Shown: positions 1 through 10,331, counted from the first letter of the stretch. The stretch is 64,000 nucleotides of DNA from CAZOZP01 sp964584325 (GCA_964584325.1 CAZOZP010000001.1:1-64000); one strand, 5' to 3'. The notes: generated by a model from the letters alone, not told the origin. Numbers and translations: made by a program.

Positions 1-1
1 A

Positions 2-2188
2 ATAAATAAACTGTTGATTTCTCCTTTTATTATTTTAGAAACAAAAATAAAGTTAAATAATATTAAACAAGTCCCCAATAACTTTGAAGAGATTTACTTT
101 AGTAATGGATATAATAAAAAAGTAGTTAGTGTTGGGGCTGATAGTTTAACAATTAAAGTATTATCACCAAAAGGAATCAAACAAGCTATTAAACAAATAG
201 GATTTAAAAATGGTACATTAGTGCTCACAAAGAATTTATATACAGATTTACCGGATGTAATTTCTTCAAATATCAGTGTAAGATTTGAGGATGGAGCTTT
301 AATAAATTCTATTAATAAAGATACTCTGCATATTCTTGGAAATATTAAAGCAGATATGACTAATGGATTATTTGGAGAAAATCTTTTTATCAATTTTGCT
401 GGAAATAATAAAATAGAGAAATACAGTGTTTGTTGGTTTAAAACCGGGACTAATTCTTATAGTAAAGCTTTTCAAAGACTAAATCAATCGTTGGATTCAT
501 TAACTTTTAAACATATCATATTCCCAAAAATTGGTGAACCATATTTTATAGATTCAACAATATCAATTAATAAACACAATATAAAAATCGAGTTTTTCGA
601 AGATATTAAACTTAATTATACAAAAAATTCAATCTCATTGTTTAGGTTTAATGAGTTATTCAATCAACACCTTGAAAACATTCAACTAATTGGACATAAC
701 ATTACAATTGATTGTAATGCTGACAAAATTCAAAACGATAATGTTCCCAATGGTAAAATTGCAGCCGGTGTTGCTTTTTATGGGATAAAAAATCTAACAA
801 TAGAAAATATTCATTTTACAAATGGAACACCACATACAGTTCAAATAAGAAGTTCACAAAATGTTTTAATAAGAAACTGTAAATTTTCAAAAGCAAAGCA
901 CCATAATGGGCTCACAATAAGTAGGGATTATTTGAGATCGCATGATGGTTTTACTTCATATTATAATAAGGATTCAATGAAAACATGGTCAAATTCAGTT
1001 GTTGAAAATTGTATTGCATTTAATAATGCTGATTTTGGCTTTACCTCAATTCAAGCAACAAATGTTCTATTTAATAATTGTTTAGCTTATGATAATGGTC
1101 AAGATGTTTCACAGGTGGAAGGACCAGGTGGCGGATTTTCGTCAGAATTTAAAATCGAACCTAGTCAAATACTCAAGCCAATGAAAACAAAATTCATTAA
1201 TTGCACATCAATAAATAATTATGGTAAAAATTATTTTTTATCTCAATATAGTGATGCAACCTTAATCCAATGTGTAGCAGCATTTGCAAAAAAATGCATA
1301 AACGACCCGAATAACTATACTGGATTAGGAATACGAGTACAAGGTGAGGATGTTAAAATTATTAATTCATTAATATATAACAATTCAAAACATGGAATAC
1401 TAGTTCACAATAAATCTAAGTATTATGATGCTTCACTTGATATAAAAGGATCAATTATTAGAAGTAACAAAATGACAGGTATTCATGGGGTAGCCTTTAA
1501 AGAGATGCGAATTGAATCCTGCATCATTGATTCAAATGCTAATGGTATTGCTACCGTTGATTCAACTTCTATTATAAATATTCAAAGTAATTTAATTAAA
1601 AAAAATAGCATTTTTGGAATAAGAATAGAAAATTCAGAAACTGCAAGAATTTCAGAAAATGTCATTTGTGAAAATGAAAGACAAGAACTTGGAATAAAAA
1701 ATATCCAAAATCTTTATTTATTAAATAATGAATTTAATGTAAATAATTATATTTATAGTATTGACTCCATAAATGGTACTATAAATTTAGCTGCAAATAA
1801 CATAAATAACAGTTATAAAATAAGCAAAACAGTTATTGTAGAAATAATTTATGATTCTTTAGAATCGGCGATACGAACAGTACAATTATCAGATACTTCC
1901 GTAAATGTTGATGTTAATAAATTAAAAATATTACAGATTAAATCTATTTTAGACAATATTAATTTATCAGGATTCCACGGAGGTGTAAGCGGACAAATTT
2001 TAATTGTACATAACATTAACAAGGTTAAAAATATTAACATTAAGCATAAAGATTCAAAAGGAATACAACAATTATCATTTATTAATAATGAAGACTTTAA
2101 ACTAAATGCATTAGATGATTTAATATTAGTTTTCAATGGTACATGTTGGGAAAAAATTGATTTTGATGAACAACTCCAGAATAAATAA
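2..2188 (+). CDS. right-handed parallel beta-helix protein (pectate-lyase-like fold), 5' end outside window
   Basis: The frame is open to the left edge; the first possible start inside the window is TTG at 14, so the true N-terminus is probably missing. Over 724 residues are visible. The stretch at roughly residues 210-590 is rich in Asn/Ile/Val ladders such as NLTIENIHF, NVLIRNCKF and NVLFNNCLAY, spaced about 20-25 residues apart. This is the typical look of right-handed beta-helix (pectate-lyase-like) repeats. The C-terminal 140 residues are less repetitive. I see no clear catalytic site, so it could be a polysaccharide lyase or epimerase, or a non-enzymatic sugar-binding beta-helix. It opens a polysaccharide locus and is followed by a Wzz-like gene about 150 bases on. 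The substrate is unknown. Confidence 0.75.
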   Translation: MNKLLISPFIILETKIKLNNIKQVPNNFEEIYFSNGYNKKVVSVGADSLTIKVLSPKGIKQAIKQIGFKNGTLVLTKNLYTDLPDVISSNISVRFEDGALINSINKDTLHILGNIKADMTNGLFGENLFINFAGNNKIEKYSVCWFKTGTNSYSKAFQRLNQSLDSLTFKHIIFPKIGEPYFIDSTISINKHNIKIEFFEDIKLNYTKNSISLFRFNELFNQHLENIQLIGHNITIDCNADKIQNDNVPNGKIAAGVAFYGIKNLTIENIHFTNGTPHTVQIRSSQNVLIRNCKFSKAKHHNGLTISRDYLRSHDGFTSYYNKDSMKTWSNSVVENCIAFNNADFGFTSIQATNVLFNNCLAYDNGQDVSQVEGPGGGFSSEFKIEPSQILKPMKTKFINCTSINNYGKNYFLSQYSDATLIQCVAAFAKKCINDPNNYTGLGIRVQGEDVKIINSLIYNNSKHGILVHNKSKYYDASLDIKGSIIRSNKMTGIHGVAFKEMRIESCIIDSNANGIATVDSTSIINIQSNLIKKNSIFGIRIENSETARISENVICENERQELGIKNIQNLYLLNNEFNVNNYIYSIDSINGTINLAANNINNSYKISKTVIVEIIYDSLESAIRTVQLSDTSVNVDVNKLKILQIKSILDNINLSGFHGGVSGQILIVHNINKVKNINIKHKDSKGIQQLSFINNEDFKLNALDDLILVFNGTCWEKIDFDEQLQNK

Positions 2189-2337
2189 TATAAAAATATT
2201 TTGTCAACTAGTTGGAATAGATGAATCAATAAAAAAAAATATATCAATCTTTTTTAAAAAAAGATTAAATTGCATCGTCAAAATAAAAGTATTTGATAAT
2301 AAGGCACCTGAATTCATCTAAAATAGAAAATGGGATC

Positions 2338-3372
2338 ATGAATAAAGAAATTGAACAAATTGAAAATGAAAAAGACGGGATTAAAGAGTTTATAGAAAAT
2401 ATTATTCCTTTCTTAAAGAAAGTATTAGTTGAATGGAAAAAAATACTAATTATTAATACAATAGTAGCGATAATTGCATCTGCAGTATTGATTCTATTTG
2501 TTAAGAATTATTATGACAGTACAATAACGATATTACCTGATTATGGTGGATCAGGTAGTTTGCTAGGAGGTCTTGGAGGGTTGGCTGCTATGGCTGGTAT
2601 AAGTGTTGGACAAAGTCCGCCTAGCGAAATATATAATTCACTTCTTTATAGTGAATCTGTTTTAATTCCGGTTATAAATTCTAAATACAAAACTGAAAAG
2701 TTTGATGAACCGGTAAATTTAATTGAATATTATGAATTGCAAATTAATACAGTTAGCGAAGATGCTTCAAAAGAACTTAAAGAAAGAGATAAATTACTTC
2801 AAATGATTGAACTCTTCAACAAAGGAATTATTAGCAGTAGTGTTGATAGAGTTACTTCTATCTTAACAGTTACTATAAGAACAAATGAAGCCACTTTGTC
2901 TGCTGATATTTGTAATAATTTAGTGAAGTCTTTAGATTTTTATGTTCGCACTAAAAGAAAATCAAACGCAAGAGAGCAAAAAAAATATATTGAAAACCGT
3001 GTAAATCAAGTTTTTGATTCACTTAAAGTAATTGAAAATAAATTAAAAAATTTTAGAGAACAAAACAGAATTGTTACACAATCACCTCAGCTTATGCTTG
3101 AACAAGGAAGACTTACAAGAGATCTGGAAATACAACAGACTGTGTTCATTGAACTAACTAAACAAATGGAATTAATAAAACTTGAAGAAATTAAAGACAC
3201 GCCTATAATAAACCCACGTGAGGAAGCGGGTAACCCTATAAAGAAAGAAGGTCCTAGGCGTTCAATATATTTATTGATTATATTGATTTGTTCAACTGGT
3301 ATTACAATAGGGTATATAATATTTTATGATAAAATCGTTGAATATTTTATGCTGTATAAGAATTCTATCTAA
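2338..3372 (+). CDS. Wzz-like polysaccharide chain-length determinant
   Basis: A 344-residue inner-membrane protein with the classic Wzz layout: a short cytoplasmic N-terminus, a membrane segment at about residues 35-56, a large mostly helical and charged periplasmic domain, and a second membrane segment at about 309-331. The Gly-rich stretch GGLGGLAAMAG after the first membrane segment is usual for Wzz proteins of this phylum. The family sets the chain length of Wzx/Wzy-made O-antigen or capsule. No kinase domain follows, so it resembles O-antigen Wzz rather than a tyrosine-kinase co-polymerase. I chose ATG 2338; the frame extends 15 codons upstream to a non-ATG codon with no better signal. 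It precedes the flippase and polymerase genes expected to act with it. Confidence 0.88.
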   Translation: MNKEIEQIENEKDGIKEFIENIIPFLKKVLVEWKKILIINTIVAIIASAVLILFVKNYYDSTITILPDYGGSGSLLGGLGGLAAMAGISVGQSPPSEIYNSLLYSESVLIPVINSKYKTEKFDEPVNLIEYYELQINTVSEDASKELKERDKLLQMIELFNKGIISSSVDRVTSILTVTIRTNEATLSADICNNLVKSLDFYVRTKRKSNAREQKKYIENRVNQVFDSLKVIENKLKNFREQNRIVTQSPQLMLEQGRLTRDLEIQQTVFIELTKQMELIKLEEIKDTPIINPREEAGNPIKKEGPRRSIYLLIILICSTGITIGYIIFYDKIVEYFMLYKNSI

Positions 3373-3405
3373 ATCAAGTCAATCACTAATTACTCAAAGT
3401 ATAAA

Positions 3406-4590
3406 ATGTTATCAGCTAAACTTATTGATAAAAAAGGTTTGTGCATAGGATGCGGAATTTGTAATTCAATTGACCAAAATAAGCCAATCAATTTCTTATT
3501 AGGGAAAGATGGGGCATACCATCCTGATAGTGAAACAACCATTAAAAATCTTAAAAATATTTGCCCTGGTGTGTTTATCGAGAATGTGAATATTATAGAA
3601 AACGAAGATCAATTATTTTGGGGTTATTATAAAGAGTGTTATGAGGCTTATTCTCTTGATGATGAAATTAGATTTTTTGGATCATCAGGGGGAACAATAA
3701 CTGCGTTATCATATTATTTGATAGAGCACAAAATAGTTACTGGGATAATTCATTTAGGCAATACAGAAAATCCTTTGTTTTATAAGCTAAGAATAAGCAA
3801 AACTAAAGAAGAATTGTTGAGAAATGCAGGTTCTAAATATATCACAACAGATTATCTTAAGGGCTTAAGAAATATTTTGAAGGAGAGTGAAGGTGTACTT
3901 GCATTTGTTGGCAAACCTTGTGATATAAGTGCAGTTAAACAATATTTAAAATATACAAAAGAGTTCGAAGGGAAGATCTTATTATATATATCTTTTTTTT
4001 GCGCTGGATTACCAAAATTCACAGGATTAAATAAAATATTTACTAGATTCGGATTAAAGGAAGAAAGCATAAAACATATAAAATACCGTGGTGAAGGGTG
4101 GCCAGGAAATTTTAAGATAATCACTAATGATGATAAAGAATATAGATTGAGTTATGATGATTCCTGGGGAAAGTATTTAGGAAGAGAATTACATTTTAGG
4201 TGTAAGATTTGTCCGGATGGCGTTGGGATGCTTGCTGATATTGCCTGTTGTGATGCTTGGGATATTGTTGATGGGAAACCGGATTTTAGTGAGAAACCAG
4301 GTAAAAGTGTAATCTTTGCCAGATCACAGATGGGCTTGAAAATAATTAAAGAAACTGTAGAAAATAAATACATTACAATAAATAAATACGATGTTTCAAA
4401 ATTAAAAATAATTCAAAATTATCAATATCAAAGACATTCACTTATTTTGAGTCGTATTTTTGCATTTACACTAATTTGTAATATTTTTCCGAAATTTAAA
4501 AAATTTGGATTAGTAAAAGCCGCAAAAAAAACAAGTATTGTGATACAAATTCGTAATTTCATTGGCATTTTTAAAAGAATCAAAAAGTGA
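3406..4590 (+). CDS. coenzyme F420 hydrogenase/dehydrogenase beta-subunit family Fe-S protein
   Basis: A 394-residue protein starting with a ferredoxin-like cluster motif, CIGCGIC (Cys13, Cys16, Cys19) with CPG at Cys53, which together would bind one 4Fe-4S cluster. More cysteines appear around FRCKICPDGVG and ACCDAWD near residues 265-285, as in the FrhB/FdhB family. Members found in polysaccharide loci, as here, are thought to be flavin/Fe-S oxidoreductases acting on a sugar or prenyl-linked intermediate. That role is not firmly established and the window does not resolve it. It lies between wzz-like and acyltransferase genes on the same strand, and a pyruvyltransferase-family gene lies three genes on, a frequent pairing in such loci. 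Confidence 0.85.
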   Translation: MLSAKLIDKKGLCIGCGICNSIDQNKPINFLLGKDGAYHPDSETTIKNLKNICPGVFIENVNIIENEDQLFWGYYKECYEAYSLDDEIRFFGSSGGTITALSYYLIEHKIVTGIIHLGNTENPLFYKLRISKTKEELLRNAGSKYITTDYLKGLRNILKESEGVLAFVGKPCDISAVKQYLKYTKEFEGKILLYISFFCAGLPKFTGLNKIFTRFGLKEESIKHIKYRGEGWPGNFKIITNDDKEYRLSYDDSWGKYLGRELHFRCKICPDGVGMLADIACCDAWDIVDGKPDFSEKPGKSVIFARSQMGLKIIKETVENKYITINKYDVSKLKIIQNYQYQRHSLILSRIFAFTLICNIFPKFKKFGLVKAAKKTSIVIQIRNFIGIFKRIKK

Positions 4591-4607
4591 GTGGAGAATA
4601 ATAACAA

Positions 4608-5237
4608 ATGCTCCTATCAGAAATGATTATATTGAAAATATATAAAATATTATCTAAACGATTAAGAAAAATGTTGTTGAAATGTATTTCACGCTTGGAA
4701 GGTGGATATATGTATTCAAAAACAATAAGAGTAATTTATGAAAATATGCATAAAATTAAAGTTGGATATGGCTCTTATGGTGGTTGTTTTAATTTACAAA
4801 ATATCCCTTCTGGAGTAGAATTTGGTAATTATTGTTCAATTGCACCTAATATAAAAATCTTTCGAGCAAATCACCCTAAAGAAGAATTTACGCTTCATCC
4901 TATACTTTATAATCCAGTTGCTGGTTATGTTAATGAAGATAAACTAATAAGGAATAAACTTGTTATTGGTAATGATGTGTGGATTGGAGAAAATGTTATA
5001 ATTCTTCCTAGTGTAATGAGAATTAATAATGGATCAATCATTGGGGCGGGTAGTGTTGTAACAAAAAATGTTGAAAGTTATAATATTGTAGCCGGAAATC
5101 CTGCACGCATTATTGGAATGAGGTTTTCTGCAAATAAAGTTGAAGAGATTGAAGCATCAAAATGGTGGGAATTAGATAAAAAGGAATTGATAAATAAAAT
5201 TCCTGCTTTCCAAAGGTTAGTAATAAAAAATGAATAA
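4608..5237 (+). CDS. hexapeptide-repeat (left-handed beta-helix) acyltransferase
   Basis: A 209-residue protein with the isoleucine-led hexapeptide pattern of the left-handed beta-helix: VEFGNYCSIAPNIKIF, then IGNDVWIGENVIILPS, then GSIIGAGSVVTKNV, ending in the usual VAGNPARIIG. The FRANHP segment carries the His expected of the xenobiotic/sugar O-acetyltransferase (CatB/Vat-like) branch. The likely reaction is acetyl-CoA-dependent O-acetylation of a sugar in the polysaccharide repeat unit. The first 45 residues are basic and helical and may pack on the membrane or on a partner. The ATG at 4608 has only a weak upstream GGAG. The 3' end overlaps the flippase start by 8 bases, so the two are probably co-translated. 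Confidence 0.87.
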   Translation: MLLSEMIILKIYKILSKRLRKMLLKCISRLEGGYMYSKTIRVIYENMHKIKVGYGSYGGCFNLQNIPSGVEFGNYCSIAPNIKIFRANHPKEEFTLHPILYNPVAGYVNEDKLIRNKLVIGNDVWIGENVIILPSVMRINNGSIIGAGSVVTKNVESYNIVAGNPARIIGMRFSANKVEEIEASKWWELDKKELINKIPAFQRLVIKNE

Positions 5238-6771
5238 TAAATCTCTTTCTTCAAATGCATTAATTAAAGGGACAATTTGGGGTATTTCATCAAAAATAAT
5301 TGATGCTGGTATAAAATTCTTTACAATTCCTTTGTTAATCGCATTATATGGTAAATCCGATTATGGTCTTTTCGCCCTTGCATTTTCTCTTAACGCTTAT
5401 TTGAGAATAATGGAAATGGGTATGAATACTGGCTCGATAAGGTATTTCTCAATATGGTTTTCAAAAAATGAGATCGCCAATATTAAAACAGTTTCTAAAT
5501 CAAGCATTGTATTTTATGGTTTAATTGGAATTATTAATGCAATTATTTTTATTGTAATAGGTCTCAATTCCGATAGTGTATTCAATCTTAATACGAGACA
5601 ATATGATATATTCTTAAATTTATGTTATATATTGGCTTTTTCGGCTGTGTTTAATTGGATATCCTATGTCTTTACCCAGCTTTTATCAGCTCTGCAAGAT
5701 TTTGTATGGTTAAATAAAAGGCAGATATTTGTAAGTCTTCTAAATCTGATTTTAGTGTTTTTAACTTTCAATTTTAGACTATCATTAATCAACTATTTTG
5801 TATTATATACAATTACTAATTTATTACTAATTCCGTTATACATTTATAGATTAAAAATAACTGGAATCAGCAGAATAGATTTAATAATGCCGAAATGGGA
5901 TTATCATGCTTTTTCTGAAGTTTTGAAATATAGTTTATCAATATTTGCAATCGGAATATTTCAATACTGTGCAAACTACTTAAGACCCGTTTTTCTAGCA
6001 ATATTTTCTAAGGATGGGGTATCTTCAGTAACTGAGTATCGAGTTATTGAAACAATCACACATTTGATAATAGCTTTCAGTGCTATTTTTCTTCAGAATA
6101 TGCTCCCGATTTCATCCAAAAGTATTGCTTTAGACGATAATGATAAAATAAAGAAACTAATTAACACAGGGACTAAATATGTAACTATTTTTCTAGTATT
6201 AATTGTCTCGATAATTGTTCTAAATAGCAGAGACTTATTGACATTGTACTTAGGTGAAGATTTCGCTGAACTTAGTATGTGGTTGAATTTATGGTGTTTT
6301 ACGATATTATTAGGAAATCATAATTCTCCAGTTGCAAGCATGGTTTTAGCTAAAGGAAAAACAAAACCTTTAGTTTATGCAACTGCTTTTTCTGCTGTTC
6401 TTTCTTTATTTGTATTGATTATATTAGCACCTTATCTGTCTGTAGGAGCAGCAGTAGTGGGTTATTTCATATATATGTTACTTCAAATCTCTTTTTATTA
6501 TGGATATTATACAAACAAATTATTGAAAATAGACTCCTTCCATTTGTTCGTAAATAGTTTCTTTAAACCGGTTATTTTTACTTCGATTGTTCTTTTGATT
6601 ATTAATTATTCATTCCAGATTATATTGCAGTTTAACCTTAACCTGATATTAAAAATGACAATTAGAACAACTTTTTTCATTATAATTTATATCCCCGTTT
6701 TATTGTTTGTAATAATTAATAAAGAAGAAAAAAGGGAAATAAAAGAAAAAATCTTTGCTTTATTTAAATGA
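5230..6771 (+). CDS. Wzx-type oligosaccharide flippase (MATE/MOP family)
   Basis: A 513-residue, very hydrophobic protein with about 12-14 predicted membrane helices. The N-terminal motif LIKGTIWGISSKIIDAGIKF matches the start of polysaccharide-biosynthesis (PST) transporters, where the first helix begins shortly after the initiator. The family flips undecaprenyl-linked repeat units across the inner membrane for later polymerization. Its place between the Wzz-like gene and a Wzy/WaaL-like gene fits a Wzx/Wzy-dependent pathway. The start overlaps the acyltransferase by 8 bases. Only one flippase is visible in the window. Confidence 0.9.
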   Translation: MNNKSLSSNALIKGTIWGISSKIIDAGIKFFTIPLLIALYGKSDYGLFALAFSLNAYLRIMEMGMNTGSIRYFSIWFSKNEIANIKTVSKSSIVFYGLIGIINAIIFIVIGLNSDSVFNLNTRQYDIFLNLCYILAFSAVFNWISYVFTQLLSALQDFVWLNKRQIFVSLLNLILVFLTFNFRLSLINYFVLYTITNLLLIPLYIYRLKITGISRIDLIMPKWDYHAFSEVLKYSLSIFAIGIFQYCANYLRPVFLAIFSKDGVSSVTEYRVIETITHLIIAFSAIFLQNMLPISSKSIALDDNDKIKKLINTGTKYVTIFLVLIVSIIVLNSRDLLTLYLGEDFAELSMWLNLWCFTILLGNHNSPVASMVLAKGKTKPLVYATAFSAVLSLFVLIILAPYLSVGAAVVGYFIYMLLQISFYYGYYTNKLLKIDSFHLFVNSFFKPVIFTSIVLLIINYSFQIILQFNLNLILKMTIRTTFFIIIYIPVLLFVIINKEEKREIKEKIFALFK

Positions 6772-6808
6772 CGAAGTATTATCAGTATTAACACTTTTGG
6801 AAATAAAC

Positions 6809-8047
6809 ATGAATGAACATATTCAAGAAAAAATATTAAATATTGGGATTATTTGGTCAAATCCTTACTCGGCAAATAAAGGGGTTGCTGCTTTGACTTA
6901 TTCAATTCTTTATTTGTTGAAAACTATAGAAGTTGATAACCATTATAAGTTTAATATTCTATTGGTTGGGAGTGGTCGGGAAGGATTCGATGAAATACAA
7001 TTATTGAATGGCAACATAAAATATTTGAATACTAGAAGAAAAAAATTTCTCACATTTAAGGGAATGATGAAATTTTTTGTTATGCCCCAAAAAAGCCATT
7101 TTATTGATATATTGAAACTTGATTTTGTTTTAGACCTTAGTGAAGGTGATAGTTATTCAGATATATATGGGAAAGAAAGATTCAATCTGTTTAATAACTC
7201 TAAAAGATTCTTTTGTATGCTGAATAAAAAACAATTGTTGCTTCCACAAACAATAGGTCCTTTTGATGAAAAAAAACTTGAAATTAAAGCAATTAATACT
7301 TTAAGTAAAATAGAATATATTTGTGTAAGAGATAAACTAAGCTACAATTATGTTAAAAAGAATGTTGCTTGTGCTAATTTAATTGAATCAATAGATTTGG
7401 CATTTTTATTGCCTTATAAACGTAATTACGAAAAAAATGGAGTAACAAAAGTAGGTATTAATATTTCAGGACTATTGTGGGGAGGGGGGTATACAAATAA
7501 CAACCAATTCTTGCTGAATGTAAACTATCAAGAACTTATTATAAATATTATTAATTATTTTTATAATTTAAATAATATTCAGATATTTTTGGTTGGACAT
7601 GTATTTGATCATAAACGGGAAATAGAAAATGATTTGTTTGTTAATAATCAAATACATTTAAAGTATCCTAAAACAATTATTGCCCCTGAATTTGTTGATC
7701 CAATTGAAGCAAAAAGTTTTATAAGCAACCTTGATTTTTTTATTGGATCAAGGATGCATGCATGTATTGCAGCTTTTTCAGCAGAAGTCCCTGTTGTTCC
7801 TTTAGCGTATAGTAGAAAGTTTAATGGTCTATTTGCTGATACACTTAACTACCATTATCTTGGCGATTGTAAAAAGAATTCGATCGAAGAAATAATTCAG
7901 AAAGTACACGAGGCCTTTAATAATAAAGAATTATTAAAAGATCTGATAAAGAAATCTAACAAAGAAATTGTTAAACCGAGGTTAGATGAGCTAGAACAAA
8001 CTATTTCCCGATTTTTAGATTTAAAAAATAAACAAAATACTATATAA
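6809..8047 (+). CDS. polysaccharide pyruvyl transferase family protein
   Basis: A 412-residue protein. The C-terminal half contains FFIGSRMHACIAAFSAEVP followed by PLAYSRKFNGLF, the signature of the PS_pyruv_trans family (WcaK/AmsJ/CsaB), where the RMH segment is highly conserved. The N-terminal GIIWSNPYSANKGVAALT resembles the family's opening Rossmann strand and NxG loop. Members add pyruvate ketals to exopolysaccharide sugars, but some paralogues in such clusters act on other acceptors. I take ATG 6809 as the start; an alternative reading from 6755 would overlap the flippase and begins with a non-family sequence. It ends by sharing one base with the next gene (TAATG). Confidence 0.87.
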   Translation: MNEHIQEKILNIGIIWSNPYSANKGVAALTYSILYLLKTIEVDNHYKFNILLVGSGREGFDEIQLLNGNIKYLNTRRKKFLTFKGMMKFFVMPQKSHFIDILKLDFVLDLSEGDSYSDIYGKERFNLFNNSKRFFCMLNKKQLLLPQTIGPFDEKKLEIKAINTLSKIEYICVRDKLSYNYVKKNVACANLIESIDLAFLLPYKRNYEKNGVTKVGINISGLLWGGGYTNNNQFLLNVNYQELIINIINYFYNLNNIQIFLVGHVFDHKREIENDLFVNNQIHLKYPKTIIAPEFVDPIEAKSFISNLDFFIGSRMHACIAAFSAEVPVVPLAYSRKFNGLFADTLNYHYLGDCKKNSIEEIIQKVHEAFNNKELLKDLIKKSNKEIVKPRLDELEQTISRFLDLKNKQNTI

Positions 8048-9405
8048 TGATTTTTACTTTTATTGGCATAGTTCTTTCTGTCTTAATATTAATGCAAAAA
8101 AATGCGAACAAAATCATTTATTTTTTTGTCGCTATTCTTTTTATTCCTTTTACTGTAAAATTCTTTATAGTGCCTTTACCTGTCATAAAAGTCTTATTGT
8201 ATGCGTTACTTTTAGGTTTTTATTTGCAAAATAAAAACATTACTCAAATGATTAAGAAGTTCCCTCTTTTTAAATCTTATGCTTTCTTATTTGGCTGTCT
8301 GATTTTGATAGGTGTTTTTGATAATAGATTAGAAATTACACAAAAGATTTCAAGACCACTAATTTACTTCCTCGAGAATTACTTTTTGGCATTTTTAGTG
8401 TATTATTCTATTCAAAATGAAAAACAAATAAAACAGATATATAATCTTTTGTTAAATGCATTTTTGATTATGAGTATTTATGGATTGTTTAATTTTATAA
8501 CTGTCAGTAATCCATTTCAAGATTATATATCTGAAATATATTCAACAAGAAATATTGCTGATGTTTATTTTTGGAGGGGGGATAGAACGCGGATATCTTC
8601 TTTTGTGTATCATCCAATTCTTTATGGGTTATATCTTTCTATTGTTGGTTTATATCTTGTATTTGCTCTTTCAGAAAAGACCACTATTGTTGGAAAAACA
8701 AATAGAGTAACTATTATTTCACTGTTCATTCTTGTATTGTCGAATTTGATTCTGACAAATTCTCGTACACCACAAATGGTTTTTGCCATAGGTATTTTTA
8801 TTTTTTTCGGTTCTTACATTTTCAACCGTAAAAATTTTGTTAAATTGTTTGTTATTTTATTACTATTTATAGCCTCTTTTCAGATACCAGTTGTTTCAGA
8901 GACAGGAACCCGAATCTTAGATATTTTCACTACTGGTGGTGAAAGTGTTGAAGGAAGTTCAATAATGATGAGGCAAAGACAATTACTTGCTACATTTGTG
9001 CTTTTTAACAAGAGCCCAATCTTCGGGAATGGATTCAAGTATATTGGTGAAGATTTAGGCTGGGCAACATCTGAAGAGGAAAGAGGAGGCGATACTGGAG
9101 ATTTAGGTGGCTTTGAGAGTTTTCTATTTGAATTATTGATTGAGCAAGGGTTGATTGGTATTGTTGGTAATACTGTATTCTTTTTAGCATTGGTAGGATA
9201 TCATTTGAAGAACTATAAGTTTTTTACCGAAAGAATCCCAAAAGGATTTGTACTACTAAACATTGCGATTATTTTTGGATATCTTGCTTTTATTGTGGGG
9301 ACAGGGGAACTTCATTCCATGCCATTTTTCTTTATTATTATGGGCATATCACTTAAATATCAGCAAATTAAACTTCAAGAGTTAAGTGAAAAAAATGAAA
9401 AATAG
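8047..9405 (+). CDS. O-antigen polymerase/ligase-like membrane protein (Wzy/WaaL type)
   Basis: A 452-residue protein with about 10-12 membrane helices and one large exported loop at roughly residues 295-360. A short conserved-looking segment NSRTPQ sits before a helix in the middle, and the C-terminal part reads FLFELLIEQGLIGIVGN. This topology and the E-x-G-L-I-G element belong to the Wzy_C/O-antigen ligase family. Sequence cannot separate polymerase (Wzy) from ligase (WaaL). As the only such protein in the locus, and with Wzx and Wzz nearby, the polymerase role is more likely. The start codon overlaps the previous stop by one base and the 3' end overlaps the next gene by 11 bases. Confidence 0.85.
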   Translation: MIFTFIGIVLSVLILMQKNANKIIYFFVAILFIPFTVKFFIVPLPVIKVLLYALLLGFYLQNKNITQMIKKFPLFKSYAFLFGCLILIGVFDNRLEITQKISRPLIYFLENYFLAFLVYYSIQNEKQIKQIYNLLLNAFLIMSIYGLFNFITVSNPFQDYISEIYSTRNIADVYFWRGDRTRISSFVYHPILYGLYLSIVGLYLVFALSEKTTIVGKTNRVTIISLFILVLSNLILTNSRTPQMVFAIGIFIFFGSYIFNRKNFVKLFVILLLFIASFQIPVVSETGTRILDIFTTGGESVEGSSIMMRQRQLLATFVLFNKSPIFGNGFKYIGEDLGWATSEEERGGDTGDLGGFESFLFELLIEQGLIGIVGNTVFFLALVGYHLKNYKFFTERIPKGFVLLNIAIIFGYLAFIVGTGELHSMPFFFIIMGISLKYQQIKLQELSEKNEK

Positions 9406-10285
9406 ATTAGGAATAATTGTCATTAATTTTAATCGGAATCAAGATACTTTATTCTGTCTGCAATCGATTGAAAAATTCTGTGGTGGAAGTGATACCATAG
9501 TTTATTTGATAGATAACGCTTCGGATGATCCAATAAAAAAATATGAATTATATCCTTTTAATATCAAAATTAATTATTTAATTCAAAGTACAAATTATGG
9601 TTTTGCAAAGGGAAATAATATTGGAATAATTCAGGCTATTAAAGATGAGTGCAATTATCTAATGTTATTAAATAACGATACTGAATTTGTTGATAATTCT
9701 TTGTTTAATTGTATCCAAGAAATGGAAAACAATAAACGAATAGCAATTTGCGGTTTAGTTAATTATTTTTATGATAAACCTAATATGATATGGCAAGCAG
9801 GGGCTTTTATCGATCTAAAGAATGGGGAAATATGTCAACTACAGAATATTAATACAAAAACGTCTGACCCTTTTTTTGTAGATTATGTACCTGGCTCATC
9901 TTTCATCATTAAATCATCTATAATAAAAGAAATTGGAATGCTTGACGAGGACTATTTTGCATATTATGAAGAAAGCGATTTTTGTCTTCGAGTTAAAAGA
10001 ATGGGGTTGTTAATTGCATTTATTCCTAATTCAAAAATACTTCACAAAGTAGGTAAATCAACTACTAATGCAAAAAGGTTTTATCTTAGGACTAGAAATA
10101 AACTTTTGTTTTACAGCAAATACTCTAAAAAGAGTGATTATATTTTTATTTATCTAAAAATTATAAAAAAATGTTTTCGTACAATACTAAGTAAAAAAAC
10201 TTTAAACCGATTTGAGCATTTTAAGTGTTTCCTTTTTTCTTTGATAGATTTTCATTTAAATAATTACGGGAAAGGTCATTTTTAA
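9395..10285 (+). CDS. GT2 family glycosyltransferase
   Basis: A 296-residue inverting GT-A glycosyltransferase. It opens with LGIIVINFNRNQDTLFCLQS. The nucleotide-sugar region follows, with IDNASDD and the acceptor-loop motif NYGFAKGNN. LLNNDTEF provides the divalent-metal DxD-like site (NND). Further on, DEDYFAYYEESDFCLRVK holds the catalytic-base ED motif. The pattern matches rhamnosyltransferase-like members of GT2. It probably adds one sugar of the repeat unit on the cytoplasmic side. I prefer ATG 9395 over the GTG three codons earlier; both overlap the polymerase gene. The donor sugar cannot be read from the sequence. Confidence 0.9.
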   Translation: MKNRLGIIVINFNRNQDTLFCLQSIEKFCGGSDTIVYLIDNASDDPIKKYELYPFNIKINYLIQSTNYGFAKGNNIGIIQAIKDECNYLMLLNNDTEFVDNSLFNCIQEMENNKRIAICGLVNYFYDKPNMIWQAGAFIDLKNGEICQLQNINTKTSDPFFVDYVPGSSFIIKSSIIKEIGMLDEDYFAYYEESDFCLRVKRMGLLIAFIPNSKILHKVGKSTTNAKRFYLRTRNKLLFYSKYSKKSDYIFIYLKIIKKCFRTILSKKTLNRFEHFKCFLFSLIDFHLNNYGKGHF

Positions 10286-10331
10286 TTTATAATAAGTGGC
10301 AAACATATTTAATAACTAATAAAAGAATAAA

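Noticed and set aside
2166..2321. 51-codon frame between the beta-helix gene and wzz-like gene
   Set aside because: It overlaps the end of the beta-helix gene, has no recognisable family, and its Lys/Ile/Asn-rich content is what random A/T-rich sequence gives. It could be the tail of a decayed gene, but I cannot support that.
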